From the NCBI RefSeq assembly GCF_012935715.1, contig NZ_CP052860.1, positions 5,208,001 through 5,272,000 on the forward strand: 64,000 nucleotides of DNA, given 5' to 3'. The notes beneath the pieces were generated by a model. The model was given only the letters and a program-made list of their open reading frames with translations. It was not told the DNA's origin and made no database searches. This document shows, in pieces, positions 17,747 through 26,246 of the stretch (its first letter is position 1; each line of letters opens with the position of its first letter). The DNA is from Pseudomonas sp. ADAK13 (lineage in GTDB: Bacteria; Pseudomonadota; Gammaproteobacteria; Pseudomonadales; Pseudomonadaceae). The translations under genes and the position numbers were made by a program.

Positions 17747-18105
17747 AGCCGGCGCAGGAAGGATTTGACGATTTGCTGGGTGGCCTGGGTCGTGTCCAGG
17801 TCTTCCAGGCGGGTGAAGGGATGCCACTGGCATTCCGTGATTTCACTCAGGGGCCGGGCTTCGTCGATATTCACCACCGACGCCTCGAACACATGGTGCA
17901 GCGTGTCGCTGGCCTTCAATTCCTGCAATAACAGCAAACCGTCCACGTTCAGCCCGGTTTCTTCTTCCAGTTCCCGCGCGGCGGCGCCTGCCGGGCGCTC
18001 GTCGCGCTCGACCTTGCCACCGGGCAGTGCCCATTTCGATCGGGCTTTACGCACGAACAGGATGTGCCCGTCGTGCTCGCAAATCACCGTGGCCCTTATT
18101 TTCAT
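17743..18105 (-). CDS. Nudix hydrolase
   Basis: A 120-aa Nudix protein. The full box is present: GGKVERDERPAGAAARELEE followed by ETGL, with the E-x-x-E-E metal ligands. It hydrolyses a nucleoside diphosphate linked to X; the substrate cannot be told, though the short MutT/ADP-ribose size is common. I chose the start at 18105 (MKIRATVI), where the fold begins. It converges with the preceding operon and overlaps its last stop codon by 4 bp. Confidence 0.88.
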   Translation of the reverse strand: MKIRATVICEHDGHILFVRKARSKWALPGGKVERDERPAGAAARELEEETGLNVDGLLLLQELKASDTLHHVFEASVVNIDEARPLSEITECQWHPFTRLEDLDTTQATQQIVKSFLRRL

Positions 18106-18246
18106 CGTCTGTGCCCCTGCAGTTGGATGAATGTCATAAAAGTGTAATGCAATTGTCATGCTCAGTCTTTAACCGGCAGGGTGGAGAGGGCGCAGGAAAA
18201 CACCGATACTGCCCCATCGAAAAAAACTCACTGCAAGGAGATACAG

Positions 18247-19227
18247 ATGAACACCGTACGCTGGGGCATGATCGGCTGTGGCAGTGTCACTGAACTCAAG
18301 AGTGGACCCGCCTTCTACAAAGCGCCAGGTTCCGCGCTGGTGGCCGTGATGGGGCGCCGCGAGGAGGCCGTGCGCGATTATGCGGCACGCCATGGCATCG
18401 CCCGGTTCTACACCGACGCCCAGGCGCTGATCGACGACCCTGAAGTGGACGCGGTCTACATCGCCACACCGCCCGACAGTCACCTGGAGTACAGCCTGAT
18501 GGTGGCCGCCGCGGGCAAGCATTGCTGCGTCGAGAAACCCATGTCGCTGAATGCCGAGCAAAGTGCGCTGATGCAGCGCACCTTTGAACAGGCCGGGCTG
18601 CACCTGTTTGTCTCCTATTACCGGCGTTCCCTGCCGCGCTTCCAGCAAGTGCGGGATTGGCTGCAGGACGGGCGCATCGGTGAGTTGCGCCACCTGACCT
18701 GGACCTTGTGCAAGCCGCCTTCCGAGGACGACGCCAGCAGCAGCAACTGGCGCACCGACCCGGCGATTGCCGGCGGCGGTTATTTTGCGGACCTGGCCAG
18801 CCACGGTTTTGACCTGTTCCAGTACCTGGCCGGGGATATCGTCGATGTGGCCGGGTTTACCGCGCGCCAGGCCGGGCGTTATGCCGCTGAAGACGCCGTG
18901 ACCGCCTGCTGGACCTTCGCCTCGGGTGCACTGGGCATGGGCTGCTGGAACTTTGTTGCCGACCGTCGCGAGGACTGGGTGGAACTGATCGGCAGCAAGG
19001 GCCGCATCACCTTCTCGGTATTCGATGAAGCACCGTTGCGCCTTGAGGCCGAGACCCGCGAGGAAGTGGAGGTGCCCAATCACGCGCATATCCAGTGGCA
19101 TCACGTGCTGGGGATGAACGCGCACATTCGCGGCGAGAGCAAACACCCGGCGCTGGCGATCGAGGCGTTGAAGACCGACCGGGTCATGGACCGGGTGCTA
19201 CAGCGTAACCCCAACCTGGCTGTTTAA
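18247..19227 (+). CDS. Gfo/Idh/MocA-family oxidoreductase
   Basis: A 326-aa NAD(P)-dependent sugar-type oxidoreductase. Seen: the Rossmann motif GMIGCGSVTE near residues 7-16, the family EKPMS motif (about residue 96), and the C-terminal alpha/beta domain with GGGYFADLASHGFDL as the catalytic HGFD-like region. It resembles 1,5-anhydrofructose reductase and xylose dehydrogenase relatives, but I cannot set the substrate. CAAGGAG sits 7 bp before the ATG. The divergent neighbour is the Nudix gene; RNase T2 follows after 36 bp. Confidence 0.85.
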   Translation: MNTVRWGMIGCGSVTELKSGPAFYKAPGSALVAVMGRREEAVRDYAARHGIARFYTDAQALIDDPEVDAVYIATPPDSHLEYSLMVAAAGKHCCVEKPMSLNAEQSALMQRTFEQAGLHLFVSYYRRSLPRFQQVRDWLQDGRIGELRHLTWTLCKPPSEDDASSSNWRTDPAIAGGGYFADLASHGFDLFQYLAGDIVDVAGFTARQAGRYAAEDAVTACWTFASGALGMGCWNFVADRREDWVELIGSKGRITFSVFDEAPLRLEAETREEVEVPNHAHIQWHHVLGMNAHIRGESKHPALAIEALKTDRVMDRVLQRNPNLAV

Positions 19228-19263
19228 CCGTGCTGGAATGTTCTCTTTTAAAGGAATGAACAG

Positions 19264-19902
19264 ATGAAATGGAACGCAGCCTGGATGGGGTTGTTTCTGG
19301 TGCTGGCGGGCGCCGCCACGGCAGCACCGCGGGCGCAGGGGCAGGCGGGGGAGTTTGATTTTTATGTGTTGTCGTTGTCCTGGTCGCCGACCTTCTGCCT
19401 GACGCATCCGGACGACCAGCAGTGTTCGGGCAAGGGCTACGGGTTTGTCCTGCATGGCCTGTGGCCGCAGTACGCGAAGGGCGGCTGGCCGGCGTCGTGT
19501 GAGCCGCAGTCGCGGTTGTCGGATGCCGACTTCGCCCGGGGCAGGACGATGTTCCCGTCGCCCAGGCTGCTCAGGCATGAGTGGGCCAAGCACGGCACTT
19601 GCAGCGGCCTTGAGGCGTCAGCCTATCTGGACAAGACCGATGCCGCGCTGGGCGTGGTCAAGGTCCCGCAGCAGCTTGAGCCCTTCAACGTCCGTGGCGG
19701 CCTGGCCGCGCGGGACATCGAAGGGCTGTTTCGCGAGAGCAACCCGGCCATGGGCAACCACGGGATGGCCGTGATCTGCAAGGGCGCAGTGTTGACCGAG
19801 GTGCGGGTGTGCCTGACCAAGGACCTGGCGTTTGCCGGCTGCCCGCGCAGCGTCAAGAGCCAGTGCCGGGACGGCGAGATTCGTATCCCGACCCAACGCT
19901 GA
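19264..19902 (+). CDS. Secreted ribonuclease T2 family (RNase I-like)
   Basis: A 212-aa endoribonuclease with an N-terminal signal peptide (hydrophobic residues 5-20, cleavage near TAA-APRA), so periplasmic or secreted. Both catalytic segments are seen: FVLHGLWPQ (CAS I) and HEWAKHGTC (CAS II), with the His, Glu and His residues. Paired cysteines fit the disulfides of the family. It degrades RNA to cyclic and 3' nucleotides for phosphate or nucleoside scavenging. It ends 6 bp from a convergent gene. Confidence 0.93.
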   Translation: MKWNAAWMGLFLVLAGAATAAPRAQGQAGEFDFYVLSLSWSPTFCLTHPDDQQCSGKGYGFVLHGLWPQYAKGGWPASCEPQSRLSDADFARGRTMFPSPRLLRHEWAKHGTCSGLEASAYLDKTDAALGVVKVPQQLEPFNVRGGLAARDIEGLFRESNPAMGNHGMAVICKGAVLTEVRVCLTKDLAFAGCPRSVKSQCRDGEIRIPTQR

Positions 19903-19908
19903 GCGGAT

Positions 19909-20751
19909 TCACGCGGACCCATAACCGTTATGGGTCTGCTCGATTTCCTCCACCAATCGGTCAATGCCCGCCAGGCGCGCCCGGTTGTCATGGTCCCAGG
20001 GATGAAACCCTGGCTTGAAGTAATGCAACCAGGGCAACGCCATGCGCGGGAACACGCCCTTGGGTCCGTAGAGAAACTTGAGCATCCGCCAGAAGCCCTT
20101 CAAATGCCCACCCGAACGGCGGTCGGCAAACAGCAGGCGCAGGTGGAAATCAAAGATCACCAGCCAGAAGAGCAGCGTGGTGACGAGCATGGTCCCGGTG
20201 CGCAGCAAATACCGCTTGGGCCCGGGCTTGATCACGCGGTTCCACACATCAAACGCCACGGCCTTGTGCTCGGTTTCCTCCAGGGCATGCCAGTACCACA
20301 TCTGTTGGTATCCCTTGACCGAATCACCAAACCGCGACGGGTCGCTGAGGAGGATTTCCGCGAGCATCGCGGTGTAATGCTCCAGGGCAATGGTCACCGC
20401 CAGGTTGAACGAGGCGGGCATGTACTTTTTTTGCGCGTCGAGGATCATCTTCAGTCGGCGATCCAGGGTATGCGCCGGCAGCCCGGCGGCTTGCAGCAGG
20501 TCGTTGTAGGCCACGTGCTCGCGGCTGTGCATGGCCTCCTGGCCGATGAACCCCTGGATTTCTTTCTTCAGTTCCGGCTCTTCGATGCGCTGGCGGTAAT
20601 GGCGCACGCTGTCCATGAAGAACAGTTCGCCCTGGGGAAACAGCAACGACAACGCGTTGAAAAAGTGGGTGATGAACGGGCCTTGTTCATGCCAGTTCTT
20701 GATGCGTTCGGCCGGCAGGGCAAAACGAATATCGCGGCGAATCGGCAACAT
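19909..20751 (-). CDS. Predicted metal-dependent hydrolase (PF10118-like) with a diiron-type ligand pattern
   Basis: A 280-aa mostly helical protein of the group annotated as predicted metal-dependent hydrolase. Seen: Glu42 (GELFF), E72-A-M-H75, Glu124 (LEHY) and E159-T-E-H162, spaced as in four-helix diiron carboxylate proteins, followed by two hydrophobic segments (TMLVTTLLFWLVIF, about residues 180-200). It is the last of three leftward genes after a Baeyer-Villiger monooxygenase and an SDR (15 bp gap), so it should act on ketones, esters or lipids. Whether it hydrolyses or oxidises is not settled by sequence. Confidence 0.75.
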   Translation of the reverse strand: MLPIRRDIRFALPAERIKNWHEQGPFITHFFNALSLLFPQGELFFMDSVRHYRQRIEEPELKKEIQGFIGQEAMHSREHVAYNDLLQAAGLPAHTLDRRLKMILDAQKKYMPASFNLAVTIALEHYTAMLAEILLSDPSRFGDSVKGYQQMWYWHALEETEHKAVAFDVWNRVIKPGPKRYLLRTGTMLVTTLLFWLVIFDFHLRLLFADRRSGGHLKGFWRMLKFLYGPKGVFPRMALPWLHYFKPGFHPWDHDNRARLAGIDRLVEEIEQTHNGYGSA

Positions 20752-20766
20752 GATCGGTACTCCAGG

Positions 20767-21666
20767 TCAGAGACGGTGCTCTTCGTTGGTTTCAAGGACG
20801 GGTGACGGCGCGCTGCGTTGCTTGGGCGCCATGCGCTTGCTGGCGAACACCACCAGCGCTTGATAGGCCGCCGGCAGGCAGCGGGCGAGCAGGTCCAGAA
20901 AGTAAGCATCGCGGCCAATCAGCACGCGGCGTTTGTTGTTGCGTACGCCGTGCAGAATGACCTTGGCGGCCTGGTCGGCGTCGGTGATGAACAGCTTTTC
21001 AAAGTCGGCCCGGGCCTGCTGTTCGCTGTGGATCAGGAAGCCGGTCATGTTCGCGTCGATCCGGCTGCTGCGGCAGATGTCGGTACGGATCCCGCCGGGG
21101 TGCACGCAAGTGGCCGAGACCCCGCTTTTTTGCAGGTCGAGTTCCTGGCGCAGGGATTCGGTAAAGCCGCGCACGGCGAACTTGGTGGCGTTGTAGCCGC
21201 TCATGCCGGGCTGGGCGAACAGGCCGAATACGCTGGAGGTGTTGACCACATGGCCGTCGCCGCTGGCCTTGAGGTATGGCAAAAAGGCTTTGGTGCCGTA
21301 CACCACGCCCCAGAAATTGATCCCGACGATCCACTCCAGGTCGGCGTAGTCCACGCCCTCGACGGTGCTCGACAGGGCCACCCCGGCGTTGTTGAAGATC
21401 AGATTGATTTGGCCATGGTCGATGGCGCACCGGGCGGCCCAGTCCTCCATGGCCTGGCGGTCGGAAACGTCCAGCACCTGCGAGGTGACCAGCACCGGCG
21501 CAAGCACCTGGGCCTTGATCAACTCGACCGTCTGCTCCAGGCCCTGGCTGTTTTTATCGGCCAGCGCCAAGTGGCAGCCTTCACGCGCCAACGCCAGTGC
21601 CAACGCGCGGCCCATGCCCGAGGCCGCACCGGTAATCGCCGCCACGCGGCCGTTGAATGACTTCAT
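20767..21666 (-). CDS. Short-chain dehydrogenase/reductase (AdhF1-like alcohol dehydrogenase)
   Basis: A 299-aa SDR. Seen: the cofactor motif TGAASGMG (about residues 13-20), NNAG, and the Ser-Tyr-Lys triad in NTSSVFGLF...YNATKFA. Its start is coupled by a 4-bp overlap (ATGA) to the end of the monooxygenase gene. It probably interconverts a secondary alcohol and the ketone used by that monooxygenase. I recall an AdhF1-BVMO-esterase set next to alkB in P. fluorescens DSM 50106; the order here matches that memory but was not checked. Confidence 0.85.
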   Translation of the reverse strand: MKSFNGRVAAITGAASGMGRALALALAREGCHLALADKNSQGLEQTVELIKAQVLAPVLVTSQVLDVSDRQAMEDWAARCAIDHGQINLIFNNAGVALSSTVEGVDYADLEWIVGINFWGVVYGTKAFLPYLKASGDGHVVNTSSVFGLFAQPGMSGYNATKFAVRGFTESLRQELDLQKSGVSATCVHPGGIRTDICRSSRIDANMTGFLIHSEQQARADFEKLFITDADQAAKVILHGVRNNKRRVLIGRDAYFLDLLARCLPAAYQALVVFASKRMAPKQRSAPSPVLETNEEHRL

Positions 21667-23201
21667 GACAGGCTCCCTTCAGGGGTAGTGTGGGGCGGCG
21701 CCTCAGCAGGGCGCGGTGTGGACGGCAGCGGCGCCAGGCTGGCGACGTAGTCCTTGAGGGCAAAATGCCGGGTGACCTGCTTGAAGCGCCAGGTCGAGCC
21801 GGGCCACAGCGTGGTGTTCTTGCCGGTGCGCGGGTCGAGGTACCAGCTCTTGCAGCCGCCGGTGGACCAGATGGTGCCCTTGAGTTTGTCCTGCAGCCTG
21901 GCGTTGTAGGCCAGCTCCACCGTCGGCTTGACGTCGACCGTGGCGATGCGATGGCGCTGCATGTGCTGCAGGGCGTCGAGGATGTAGGTGACCTGGGCCT
22001 CGATCATCAGAATCATCGAGTTATGCCCCAGCCCGGTGTTGGGCCCGACGATCAGGAACAGGTTCGGATAGCCCGGCACTGTGGTGCCCAGGTAGGCGTG
22101 GGCGCCGTCTTGCCAGGTGTCCATCAGGTCGATGCCGTGACGGCCGATGATGCAGTTGCGGGGCAGGGGATCGGTGGCCTGGAAGCCAGTGCCGAAAATG
22201 ATGCAGTCGGCCGGGTGCTTGATGCCGTCGGCGGTGATCACCCCGTCGGCCTCGATGCGCAGCACGTTGTCGGTCACCACCTGCACGTTGCTGCGCGACA
22301 GCGCCGGGTAGTAGTCGTTGGAGATCAGCACACGCTTGCAGCCGATGGTGTAGTCGGGCGTCAGGGTCGCGCGCAGGGAAGGGCGGGCCACTTGTTTGTG
22401 CAGGTGGCGCAGGGCGATTTTCTGCACCATTTTCATCAGGCCCGGGTGCCGGGCAAAGCCCACCACGCGACCTTCCAATGCCCAGTAGAACGCCCCGCGC
22501 ACCAGGCGCTGGGTGAAGGGCAGGTGCTTGAAGGCCCAGCGTTCGAGGCGTGAAATCGGCCGGTCGGGCTTGGGCATGATCCACGGCGGCGTGCGTTGGA
22601 ACAGGTCCAGGTGGGCCACCTGCGGCGCGATCTGCGGCACGAACTGAATGGCACTGGCGCCGGTGCCGATCACCGCCACGCGTTTGCCTTTCAACGAGTA
22701 CTCGTGGTCCCACTGCTGGGAGTGGAAGCGTTTGCCCTTGAAGCTGTCCAGGCCGGGAATGTCCGGCAGCGCCGGGCGCGACAGGCCGCCCATCCCCGAC
22801 ACCAACACCCGCGCGCTGACCTGGCGGCCATTGCTGAAACTCAGGCTCCAGCGCTGTTGCGCCTCATCAAACACGGCCTTCTGCAGGCCCATGCCAAAGC
22901 GCAGGAACGGCGCCAGCCCGAAGCGCTGTGCGCACTGTTCCAGGTAGGCGCGAATCTCCGCCTGGGGCGCGAATTGCCGCGTCCAGTCCGGGTTGGGCGC
23001 AAAGGAAAACGAATAGACATGGGATTGCACGTCGCAGGCGCAACCGGGGTAGTGGTTGTCCCGCCAGGTGCCGCCGAGGGAGTCGGCTTGCTCGGCAATA
23101 AAGAAGTCGCTGAAGCCGGCTTCCTTGAGTTTGATCGCCATGCACAGCCCGGCAAATCCGGAACCGATGATGGCGATGTCGACGGTGTCATGGGCATTCA
23201 T
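21663..23201 (-). CDS. Baeyer-Villiger flavin monooxygenase
   Basis: A 512-aa FAD/NADPH enzyme that inserts oxygen next to a ketone carbonyl to give an ester or lactone. Seen: the FAD motif GSGFAG (13-18), a GGTWRDNHYPG block (43-53), the BVMO fingerprint F154-x-G-x3-H160-x3-W164-D165 (Asp instead of the textbook Pro), and a second Rossmann motif IGTGASA (178-184). I chose ATG 23201, which has GAGGGA at 7 bp; the longer frame adds an unlikely Lys/Asn-rich leader. It is the first gene of the leftward unit, divergent from the alpha/beta hydrolase. Confidence 0.9.
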   Translation of the reverse strand: MNAHDTVDIAIIGSGFAGLCMAIKLKEAGFSDFFIAEQADSLGGTWRDNHYPGCACDVQSHVYSFSFAPNPDWTRQFAPQAEIRAYLEQCAQRFGLAPFLRFGMGLQKAVFDEAQQRWSLSFSNGRQVSARVLVSGMGGLSRPALPDIPGLDSFKGKRFHSQQWDHEYSLKGKRVAVIGTGASAIQFVPQIAPQVAHLDLFQRTPPWIMPKPDRPISRLERWAFKHLPFTQRLVRGAFYWALEGRVVGFARHPGLMKMVQKIALRHLHKQVARPSLRATLTPDYTIGCKRVLISNDYYPALSRSNVQVVTDNVLRIEADGVITADGIKHPADCIIFGTGFQATDPLPRNCIIGRHGIDLMDTWQDGAHAYLGTTVPGYPNLFLIVGPNTGLGHNSMILMIEAQVTYILDALQHMQRHRIATVDVKPTVELAYNARLQDKLKGTIWSTGGCKSWYLDPRTGKNTTLWPGSTWRFKQVTRHFALKDYVASLAPLPSTPRPAEAPPHTTPEGSLS

Positions 23202-23503
23202 AGGCTGTCCCTCGTGGGCTGCTGGCGCCTTACGGGTTTCGACATCGATGTGCTCCTTGTTTTTGTTTTGTCTTTTTAGATAGAACACCATTGCAAAGAA
23301 AAATTGAATTATTTATTTTAAAAAAGATTTTAAATAATCTACCTGAAAATATCGTCTAGGCTACGACCCAGTTCCTCAAGTGCGACTTATCCGACGGACG
23401 AGAGCTTTACGCACGCAGTTAAGGTCCAGGGGTGGACGATGGCTGAGGTCTTGACCAATACCGGTCGGGCCGCCAGCAACGCAGGGATGCAGAGGACCGA
23501 GCT
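23202..23503. promoter_or_regulatory. Divergent, AT-rich promoter region of the BVMO and alpha/beta hydrolase genes
   Basis: 302 bp without a gene. An AT-rich core (23281-23345) probably holds the promoters. At 23290-23310 it contains ATTGCAA-N7-TTGAATT, a degenerate form of the ATTTCAA-N8-TTGAAAT palindrome before alkB. The link is an inference. Confidence 0.5.
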
Positions 23504-24502
23504 ATGGCTGTCGAGTGGGTTGTCGCTGCGGGTGTGTGTGTAGGGCTGAGCGTAGTGTTGTGGGCCTTCAGTGCCCGGATGACACGGCGTATAGAAGCTG
23601 CTGTTCCGATCAACGGGCGCTTTCTGGAGATCAATGGCGAGCGCTTTCATTATGTAGCCGAGGGCAAGGGTCCGCCGCTGGTGATGATCCACGGGCTGAT
23701 GGGCAGCAGTCGTAACCTGACCTATGCCTTGTCTGCCCAATTGCGTGAGCACTTTCGGGTGATCACCCTGGATCGTCCGGGTTCGGGTTATTCCACCCGG
23801 CATGCCGGCACCGCCGCCGACCTGCCGGGACAGGCCCGGCAAGTCGCCAGCTTTATCAAGACGCTGGACCTGGATAAGCCGCTGGTGCTGGGACATTCCC
23901 TCGGCGGGGCGATTTCCCTGGCCCTGGCGCTGGACCATCCCCACGCGGTGTCCGGATTGATCCTGGTGGCGCCGCTCACCCATCCCCAGCGCATGCTGCC
24001 GCTGGTGTTTATGTCGTTGGCGATACGTCCCGGATGGTTGCGGCGCTTCATCTCGCACACCCTGACCATGCCCCTTGGGATGTTGACCAAGGAGGCGACC
24101 GTCAAAGGCGTGTTCGCCCCCGACCCGGCCCCGGCAGACTTTGCCACCCGCGGTGGCGGGTTGCTGGGCATGCGGCCCGATAACTTCTATGCCGCCTCCA
24201 CCGAGATCAACCTGGTCAACGATTTCCTGCCGGACATGGTCAAGCGCTACCCGCAGCTGACCTTGCCGATCGGGCTGATCTATGGCGCTCAGGACAAGGT
24301 GCTGGACTTCCGCAAACACGGCCAGGCCCTGGCCAGCCGGGTGCCGGGCCTGAAGCTGCAGTTGGTGGAAGGGCGCGGGCACATGTTGCCGATTACCGCC
24401 GCCGAGCGTGTCACCGCGGTGGTCGAGCAGGTGGCCAAGCGCGTCCGGCCTCCCGAAAGCGCCACGGTTTTGCATCCGCCGTTTGCGTTGGCGAGCAAAT
24501 AA
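23504..24502 (+). CDS. Alpha/beta hydrolase (esterase EstF1-like)
   Basis: A 332-aa hydrolase with an N-terminal membrane segment (residues 3-22). Seen: the oxyanion region MIHGLMGSSRN, the nucleophile elbow GHSLGG, Asp in IYGAQDKVLDF and His in GRGHMLP as the rest of the triad. It would split esters, plausibly those made by the divergent Baeyer-Villiger enzyme, into an alcohol and an acid that enters beta-oxidation. AGAGGACC precedes the ATG. It lies 317 bp upstream of alkB on the same strand. Confidence 0.85.
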   Translation: MAVEWVVAAGVCVGLSVVLWAFSARMTRRIEAAVPINGRFLEINGERFHYVAEGKGPPLVMIHGLMGSSRNLTYALSAQLREHFRVITLDRPGSGYSTRHAGTAADLPGQARQVASFIKTLDLDKPLVLGHSLGGAISLALALDHPHAVSGLILVAPLTHPQRMLPLVFMSLAIRPGWLRRFISHTLTMPLGMLTKEATVKGVFAPDPAPADFATRGGGLLGMRPDNFYAASTEINLVNDFLPDMVKRYPQLTLPIGLIYGAQDKVLDFRKHGQALASRVPGLKLQLVEGRGHMLPITAAERVTAVVEQVAKRVRPPESATVLHPPFALASK

Positions 24503-24819
24503 TTGTGCTACCGAACTCGCGGTTCGACCCCGTCAATGCTTGCCCTAGACACCTGACCAAACGGCTGAAAAACAGACTGCCCGGTCACGTTCAAAAGGGT
24601 TCAAAAATTTAGTTGACGACCTAACGATTCCGCGCTATTTATTTAAAAAAATATTTCAATGTCTAATTTGAAATAATTTTTGAAATGCCTAAGAGCGAAT
24701 AAAATAATGAAAAAAACGCCTTTTATCGCATGGTTGAATTCTCGGAGCTGTCACCGCTCCGTGTACCTGTTCAGTGTTGATTTTTGCTCCCTGCCCACCT
24801 GCCTCGTGCGGAGGCTGCC
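24503..24819 (+). promoter_or_regulatory. alkB upstream region
   Basis: 317 bp without a gene. The 3' half is AT-rich and carries the palindrome at 24653-24674, reported separately. No clear Rho-independent terminator follows the hydrolase gene. Confidence 0.5.
24653..24674. promoter_or_regulatory. Candidate operator ATTTCAA-N8-TTGAAAT before alkB
   Basis: A perfect 7-bp inverted repeat with an 8-bp spacer, 146 bp before the alkB start. The same TTCAA-N8-TTGAA core occurs at 29084-29105 before fadE. I infer a shared regulator of alkane/fatty acid genes; the regulator is not in the window. Confidence 0.5.
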
Positions 24820-26100
24820 ATGAATCAGACCCTGGCTGCCCCGAATGTCTGGACCGACGGCAAGCGCCACCTGTGGTGGCTCGGCATCATGCCCTTGGCA
24901 ACCCCATTGCTTTCCGGCGCCCTGGCCATCTCCACAGGCGTACAACAACTGTGGTGGGTCGGCGTACTGGTGATCTTCGGCCTGATCCCGTTGATCGACG
25001 GCCTGCTGGGTGAAGACGTCAGCAACCCGCCGGAATCCGCCGTCAGCAACCTCGAATCCCAAAGCTACTACCGCTGGATCGTCTACACCGGCGTGCTGTT
25101 CGTCATCTCCTCGGTGGTGATCACCGGGTGGCTGGCGGCAGGCGGCATCGACTGGATCATCAGCGGCGGCCTGTTGAATGCCACCGCCACCCTGGACCCG
25201 TCGAGCTGGCTGGCGAAAACCGCCGCCTTCATCACCGCCCGTACCCAGCTGCATGGTGAGATCAGCTGGTTCACCTACCTGGGCATGGCGATGTCCACCG
25301 GCGCCGCCACCGGTATCGCCATCAACACCGCCCATGAACTGGGGCACAAGCCGCGCCTGCTGGAAATCGTCCTGGCCAAGATCACCCTGGCGCCGACCTT
25401 CTACGGGCACTTCTACACCGAACACAACCGGGGCCACCACGTACGCGTCGCCACCCCGGAAGACCCGGCCAGCTCGCGGTTGGGGGAGAGCTTCTGGGCC
25501 TTCCTGCCACGCTCGGTGTGGTTCAGCGCCCGCTCGGCGTGGAACCTGGAACGTGAACGCCTGCGCAAACTCGGCCTGCCGGCCTGGCACTGGAAGAACG
25601 CCGTACTCAGCGCGTGGATGTACAGCGTGGTGTTGTGGGGCGCGATGATTGCCTGGCTGGGGGCGGCCGTGATTCCGTTCCTGATCATCCAGGGCATCTA
25701 CGGCTTCTCGCTGCTGGAAGTGGTGAACTACGTCGAACATTACGGCCTGAAGCGCCAGAAGTTGCCCAACGGTCGTTATGAACGCTGCTCGCCACGCCAT
25801 TCCTGGAACAGTAATCGGATTGTGACCAATATCTTTCTGTTCCAACTACAGCGTCATTCCGACCATCACGCCAATCCAACCAGAAGTTATCAGTCCCTGC
25901 GTCACTTTGATGAATCGCCGCAACTGCCATACGGTTATGCCAGCATGATTGTCTGGGCCTATGTACCGTACTTGTGGCGACGACGCATGGACCATCGGGT
26001 CCTTAATCATTATGCCGGGGATATCACCCTGACCAATCTTCAACCTTCACAGCGTTTGAAGTATCTGGAGAAGTACAGCAACACCGCCAGACCCTTCTAA
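24820..26100 (+). CDS. alkB: Alkane 1-monooxygenase AlkB
   Basis: A 426-aa integral-membrane diiron hydroxylase that oxidises the terminal methyl of alkanes with rubredoxin as electron donor. Six or more hydrophobic segments are seen. The histidine boxes are H172-E-L-G-H176, E201-H-N-R-G-H-H207 and H346-S-D-H-H350, plus the AlkB-specific NYVEHYG (303-309). The ATG at 24820 follows GCGGAGG. No rubredoxin domain is fused and no rubredoxin gene is in the window, so electron donors must be encoded elsewhere. Downstream genes supply secreted helpers, a FadL-type porin and beta-oxidation. Confidence 0.96.
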   Translation: MNQTLAAPNVWTDGKRHLWWLGIMPLATPLLSGALAISTGVQQLWWVGVLVIFGLIPLIDGLLGEDVSNPPESAVSNLESQSYYRWIVYTGVLFVISSVVITGWLAAGGIDWIISGGLLNATATLDPSSWLAKTAAFITARTQLHGEISWFTYLGMAMSTGAATGIAINTAHELGHKPRLLEIVLAKITLAPTFYGHFYTEHNRGHHVRVATPEDPASSRLGESFWAFLPRSVWFSARSAWNLERERLRKLGLPAWHWKNAVLSAWMYSVVLWGAMIAWLGAAVIPFLIIQGIYGFSLLEVVNYVEHYGLKRQKLPNGRYERCSPRHSWNSNRIVTNIFLFQLQRHSDHHANPTRSYQSLRHFDESPQLPYGYASMIVWAYVPYLWRRRMDHRVLNHYAGDITLTNLQPSQRLKYLEKYSNTARPF

Positions 26101-26117
26101 TGTAAAGCAGTCAGTTG

Positions 26118-26189
26118 TAAGGCGTACTCGGGATCTGTGTATCGCGCAGGTTTTTATCGCCCTGAATAACCGGTTTCGAGTACGCCTTA
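26118..26189 (+). promoter_or_regulatory. Long inverted repeat after alkB
   Basis: Perfect 13-bp arms, TAAGGCGTACTCG at 26118-26130 and CGAGTACGCCTTA at 26177-26189, with a 46-nt loop, between alkB and the first PraB-like gene. It lacks a T-run. It could be a stability or processing hairpin, or the footprint of a small palindromic element. Confidence 0.5.
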
Positions 26190-26246
26190 GTTGCAAAAAG
26201 TTTGTTTGACCCGAACAAAAATAAAATTAAGGGAAGGACGTACACC

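Noticed and set aside
24503..24819. PsrA-type or FadR-type operator before alkB
   Set aside because: No GAAAC-N4-GTTTC-like or TGGTCCGACCA-like sequence is present; the only clean dyad is the ATTTCAA one.
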